Origin: JAEUNJ01 sp052035955
GTDB lineage: Bacteria > Pseudomonadota > Gammaproteobacteria > Burkholderiales > Rhodocyclaceae
Assembly (NCBI GenBank): GCA_052035955.1
Contig: JBPOHD010000042.1
Span: 1-7,720, forward strand
DNA: 7,720 nt
Direction of reading: 5' to 3'
Shown: positions 5,779-7,720 of the stretch, in pieces
Numbering within the stretch: position 1 is the first letter of the stretch
Layout of the letters: the number at the start of each line of letters is the position of its first letter
The notes under the pieces: model-generated
Databases searched by the model: none
The model's input: only the letters and a program-made list of their open reading frames with translations
Told to the model about the DNA's origin: nothing
Made by a program: the position numbers and the translations under genes

Positions 5779-6897
5779 ATGTCCGTCCGCCGACCCGCGC
5801 GCCTTTCCGCCGTCGCGGCAGCCCTGGCGGCGCTGCTGGCAACCGGTTGCGGCAAGCCGGAACCGCTGCGCATCGGCTACCTGGGCGAGTTGTCCGGCCG
5901 CTACGCCGAACTGGGCGAGGCGGCCCGCGACGGCCTGGCCCTGGCCGCCGACGACCTGCGGGGGCGCGGCATCCTCGGCGACCGGCCGGTCGAGGTGCTG
6001 GTCCGCGGCACCGGCGACGGGCCGGCCGACGCGGCGCGGGCCGCCCGGGAACTGGCGGCGGCCGGCGTCGAAGCCATCGTCGGCCCGGGCACGGCCGCCA
6101 TGGCGGAGGCGGTGCGGCCGGTGACCGAACAGGCCGGCATCGTGCTGCTGAGCCCGGCGCCGGCGACCTCCCGCGCCTGCGGCCGGGACGACGGCGTCTT
6201 CTGCCTGCGCCAGGCGGACGGCGAGGGCGGCGCCGACGCGGCCCGGCAGGCGACGGGGCACGGCCTGCGACGGCTGACCATCGCCATCGCCGGCGACAGC
6301 CGCCACCTCACCCAGGACTGGCTGGCGGCCTTCCGGGCGACCTTCGAACGGGCGGGCGGCCAGGTGCCGGCGTCCCTCTTCTTCGCTTCCGGCGGCGACC
6401 CGGCGGAACTGGCCGCCCTGGTGCGGGAACTGCTGCGGCCGGGCCCCGACGGCCTGCTCATCGTGGCGCCGGCAGCGGAGACGGCGAGGCTGGCCCGGGG
6501 CGTCCGCGAGGTGAACCCCGTCCTGCCCCTGATCGCCACCGAATGGGCCGCCAGCGAGGCCCTGGTGGCCCAGGGCGGACGGGCGGTGGAGGGCATGAGG
6601 CTGGTCGATGGCATCGACCGCCAGGACGCCTCGCCCCGCTTCCGGGAGTTCCGGGAACGCCATGCCAGGCAGTTCAAGCGCGAACCGGTGGCGGCCAGCG
6701 TGCGGGGTTTCGATGCGGGGACCGCGGTGCTGGAGGCGATGGTCCGCCGCCCGACCGGCATGCCCCTCAAGGAGGCCCTGATCCGCCTCGGCCCCTTCGC
6801 CGGACTGCAACAGCCGGTGCGCTTCGACGCCCACGGCGACGCCCGCCGCAAGCCCTGTCACGTGGTGATACGCGACGGCCGCTTCGTGACGGAGTGA
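5779..6897 (+). CDS. ABC-type substrate-binding lipoprotein, branched-chain amino acid/aromatic acid family
   Basis: This is a 372-residue periplasmic binding protein of type I fold, the LivJ-like family that binds branched-chain amino acids, amides or aromatic acids. A basic start and hydrophobic helix (about 9-22) lead to LATGC, so C24 should be lipidated and anchor the protein in a membrane, facing the periplasm. The mature part begins with LRIGYLGELSG (30-40). The segment VGPGTAAMAEAVRP (101-114) followed by LLSPAPATS (123-131) is the family's typical ligand-pocket region. C134 and C142 could form a disulfide. The ATG at 5779 has only a weak GGGAAGGG (5758-5765) 13 bases upstream, but the signal peptide supports it. 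The 37-base gap to the hydrolase gene suggests one transcript. No permease or ATPase gene is in the window, so it may serve a transporter encoded elsewhere or feed ligand to a sensor. Uptake of an aromatic acid is inferred from context only. Confidence 0.88.
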   Translation: MSVRRPARLSAVAAALAALLATGCGKPEPLRIGYLGELSGRYAELGEAARDGLALAADDLRGRGILGDRPVEVLVRGTGDGPADAARAARELAAAGVEAIVGPGTAAMAEAVRPVTEQAGIVLLSPAPATSRACGRDDGVFCLRQADGEGGADAARQATGHGLRRLTIAIAGDSRHLTQDWLAAFRATFERAGGQVPASLFFASGGDPAELAALVRELLRPGPDGLLIVAPAAETARLARGVREVNPVLPLIATEWAASEALVAQGGRAVEGMRLVDGIDRQDASPRFREFRERHARQFKREPVAASVRGFDAGTAVLEAMVRRPTGMPLKEALIRLGPFAGLQQPVRFDAHGDARRKPCHVVIRDGRFVTE

Positions 6898-6996
6898 CCT
6901 GCATTCGCGGCAGGGGCCCGGAGACCCGTGGGTGAAAAGGCCCGCAGTCCGTAGCCGTCGCGATGGCATCGGGCGGCGGAAAGTCGAAAACCTCAC

Positions 6997-7030
6997 CGCA
7001 GAGGCGCAAAGGCGCAGAGGGACGCAAAGG
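6997..7030. repeat. octamer tandem array (CGCAAAGG/CGCAGAGG), unit A
   Basis: Blocks are CGCAGAGG (6997-7004), CGCAAAGG (7005-7012), CGCAGAGG (7013-7020), then GA, then CGCAAAGG (7023-7030), trailing into AAGG. The array is absent from the left copy of the composite repeat. Confidence 0.85.
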
Positions 7031-7107
7031 AAGGCGAGGGAGAGGGCTTTGCGGGAGGGGTCCGGCCCGGCGGCATTGCCGTCCCCTCGGCAAATGCCTT
7101 TGTCGTT

Positions 7108-7152
7108 CCTTGGTGCCCCTTGGTGTCCTTGGTGTCCTTGGTGTCTTGGTGG
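7108..7152. repeat. nonamer tandem array (CCTTGGTGT type), unit A
   Basis: CCTTGGTGC (7108-7116), one extra C, three CCTTGGTGT blocks (7118-7144) and a terminal CTTGGTGG (7145-7152). This is one block more than the arrays at 196-231 and 7492-7527. Confidence 0.85.
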
Positions 7153-7163
7153 TTTGCCTTTGC

Positions 7164-7184
7164 GGACGGCGGACGGCGAACAAC
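7164..7184. repeat. heptamer tandem array (GGACGGC type), unit A, three copies
   Basis: GGACGGC (7164-7170), GGACGGC (7171-7177) and GAACAAC (7178-7184). The same position holds two heptamers in the left copy (243-256) and four in unit B (7539-7566). Confidence 0.75.
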
Positions 7185-7214
7185 CCCATCGCGCCGCATG
7201 CGGCGCTCCTACAA
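7185..7214 (-). repeat. REP-like palindrome, perfect-stem type, unit A first
   Basis: It is identical to 257-286 over the palindrome GCGCCGCATGCGGCGC and the CTCCTACAA end. It stands alone, 41 bases before the next minus-oriented copy. Confidence 0.8.
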
Positions 7215-7255
7215 GGCCGTGCCGCCCGGCTTCTTCATGCCGACGTTCCAACGGC

Positions 7256-7285
7256 CCCATCGCGCCGCATGCGGCGCTCCTACAA
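7256..7285 (-). repeat. REP-like palindrome, perfect-stem type, unit A second
   Basis: It carries the same palindrome and GTAG end as the copy at 7185-7214. It forms the inverted pair with the plus-oriented element at 7304-7331, 18 bases apart. Confidence 0.8.
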
Positions 7286-7303
7286 CACCGTGCGGATGGT
7301 CCC

Positions 7304-7331
7304 TTGTAGGAGCGGCGGTCACGCCGCGATG
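7304..7331 (+). repeat. REP-like palindrome, GTCA-loop type, unit A
   Basis: TTGTAGGAGC, stem GCGGCG, loop GTCA, stem CGCCGC, then GATG, matching 308-337. It is the downstream partner of the inverted pair in unit A. Confidence 0.8.
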
Positions 7332-7383
7332 CCTTTCCTGGCCGCGAAGATGGCATCGGGCGGCGGAAGGTCGAAAAGCTCAC

Positions 7384-7417
7384 CGCAAAGACGCAAAGGC
7401 GCAAAGGGACGCAAAGG
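7384..7417. repeat. octamer tandem array (CGCAAAGG type), unit B
   Basis: CGCAAAGA (7384-7391), CGCAAAGG (7392-7399), CGCAAAGG (7400-7407), then GA, then CGCAAAGG (7410-7417). It is more homogeneous than the unit A array. Confidence 0.85.
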
Positions 7418-7491
7418 AAGGCGGGGGAGAGGGGTTTGCGGGAGTTTCCCGCTCCCCGGGGGCATGCTGTCCAGGGAATGCCTTTGTCGTG

Positions 7492-7527
7492 CCTTGGTGC
7501 CCCTTGGTGTCCTTGGTGGCTTGGTGG
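7492..7527. repeat. nonamer tandem array (CCTTGGTGT type), unit B
   Basis: CCTTGGTGC (7492-7500), one extra C, CCTTGGTGT (7502-7510), CCTTGGTGG (7511-7519) and CTTGGTGG (7520-7527). It has the same number of blocks as the left copy. Confidence 0.85.
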
Positions 7528-7538
7528 TTTGCCTTTGC

Positions 7539-7566
7539 GGACGGCGGACGGCGGACGACGGACAAC
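7539..7566. repeat. heptamer tandem array (GGACGGC type), unit B, four copies
   Basis: GGACGGC twice (7539-7552), GGACGAC (7553-7559) and GGACAAC (7560-7566). This is the longest of the three heptamer arrays. Confidence 0.75.
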
Positions 7567-7596
7567 CCCATCGCGCCGCCTGCGGCGCTCCTACAA
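7567..7596 (-). repeat. REP-like palindrome, perfect-stem type, unit B first
   Basis: It matches 7185-7214 except for one base in the centre (CCTG instead of CATG), which breaks the perfect symmetry of the palindrome. Confidence 0.8.
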
Positions 7597-7637
7597 GGCC
7601 GTGCCGTCCGGGTTTCGCGTGCCGACGTTCCAACGGC

Positions 7638-7667
7638 CCCATCGCGCCGCATGCGGCGCTCCTACAA
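7638..7667 (-). repeat. REP-like palindrome, perfect-stem type, unit B second
   Basis: It carries the perfect GCGCCGCATGCGGCGC palindrome and the CTCCTACAA end. It is paired with the plus-oriented element at 7686-7712 across 18 bases. Confidence 0.8.
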
Positions 7668-7685
7668 GACCGGACCGTCGGGCAT

Positions 7686-7712
7686 TTGTAGGCGCGGCGG
7701 TCACGCCGCGCT
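7686..7712 (+). repeat. REP-like palindrome, GTCA-loop type, unit B (variant ends)
   Basis: It has the same stem and GTCA loop as 308-337 and 7304-7331. GTAGGAGC has become GTAGGCGC and GCGATG has become GCGCTG. The GTAG tetranucleotide itself is kept. Confidence 0.75.
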
Positions 7713-7720
7713 GCCGTTCC

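Larger units (their letters stand above)
6962..7348. repeat. composite repeat, unit A (first of a tandem pair)
   Basis: The unit starts GATGGCATCGGGCGGCGGA and recurs 387 bases later as unit B. In order it holds an octamer array (6997-7030), a linker with GGGCTTTGCGGGAG, a nonamer array (7108-7152), three heptamers (7164-7184), two minus-oriented REP-like palindromes (7185-7214 and 7256-7285) and one plus-oriented palindrome (7304-7331), ending with a 17-base tail. The two minus-oriented palindromes are separated by a conserved spacer containing GCCGACGTTCCAACGGCC. Open frames run through the unit only because of composition and repeats. Together with unit B it fills the gene-free end of the window, apart from 64 featureless bases after the lipoprotein gene. 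Confidence 0.9.
7349..7720. repeat. composite repeat, unit B (second of a tandem pair, runs to the window end)
   Basis: The unit has the same order of parts as unit A: octamer array (7384-7417), nonamer array (7492-7527), four heptamers (7539-7566), two minus-oriented palindromes (7567-7596 and 7638-7667) and one plus-oriented palindrome (7686-7712). The register against unit A is 387 at the start, 384 at the nonamers, 375 at the heptamers and 382 at the palindromes. One nonamer lost and one heptamer gained account for all but three bases. The linker at 7440-7480 has diverged most. Whether a third unit follows cannot be seen. Confidence 0.88.

Noticed and set aside
5203..7404. A 733-codon minus-strand frame antisense to the hydrolase and lipoprotein genes
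   Set aside because: It has no domain signature, runs through repeats into real genes and is explained by high GC content.
6932..7691. Several overlapping open frames in the right-hand repeat region
   Set aside because: They translate the same short repeats in many frames on both strands and differ between units wherever the arrays change length, which argues against coding.
7185..7712. A CRISPR-like arrangement of about 30-base palindromic repeats
   Set aside because: Orientation alternates, spacing is uneven (41, 18 and far longer), and the spacers are themselves conserved between units A and B. These are REP elements within a tandem duplication.

Overview
This window is a very GC-rich stretch of bacterial chromosome, most likely from a betaproteobacterium of the Rhodocyclaceae or a close relative. 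That placement rests on base composition, the gentisate gene set and the style of the intergenic repeats; there is no rRNA or other marker to confirm it. Five protein genes are well supported. No complete insertion sequence, tRNA, rRNA or CRISPR array is visible.

Layout. Positions 1-391 hold a possible 23-residue ORF, a GC-rich hairpin and a 5'-truncated copy of a composite repeat. On the minus strand follow a membrane-bound hybrid histidine kinase (392-2944) and a MarR-family regulator (3073-3564). An AT-rich divergent promoter region (about 3641-3676) separates these from three plus-strand genes: gentisate 1,2-dioxygenase (3742-4788), a fumarylacetoacetase-family hydrolase of the fumarylpyruvate hydrolase type (5040-5741) and a lipoprotein substrate-binding protein of the branched-chain amino acid/aromatic acid type (5779-6897). 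Positions 6898-7720 are gene-free and hold two tandem copies of the composite repeat, about 387 bp per unit.

How the genes fit together. The dioxygenase opens the gentisate ring to maleylpyruvate, and the FAH protein would split fumarylpyruvate (or maleylpyruvate directly) into pyruvate and a C4 acid. The MarR protein is the obvious local regulator: a near-palindrome lies between the -35 and -10 boxes of overlapping candidate promoters for the two divergent transcripts. The substrate-binding lipoprotein may capture an aromatic acid outside the cytoplasmic membrane. The hybrid kinase may sense a related signal, but its ligand and output are unknown. A maleylpyruvate isomerase, transporter permease and ATPase, and any separate response regulator are absent from the window.

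The repeats are the least ordinary part. Each unit combines short tandem arrays (octamer, nonamer, heptamer) with REP-like palindromes carrying a GTAG end, arranged as inverted pairs. Three copies in the same orientation bracket the gene block, and the short arrays differ in copy number between units. I see no clear evidence of a new defence or biosynthetic system.
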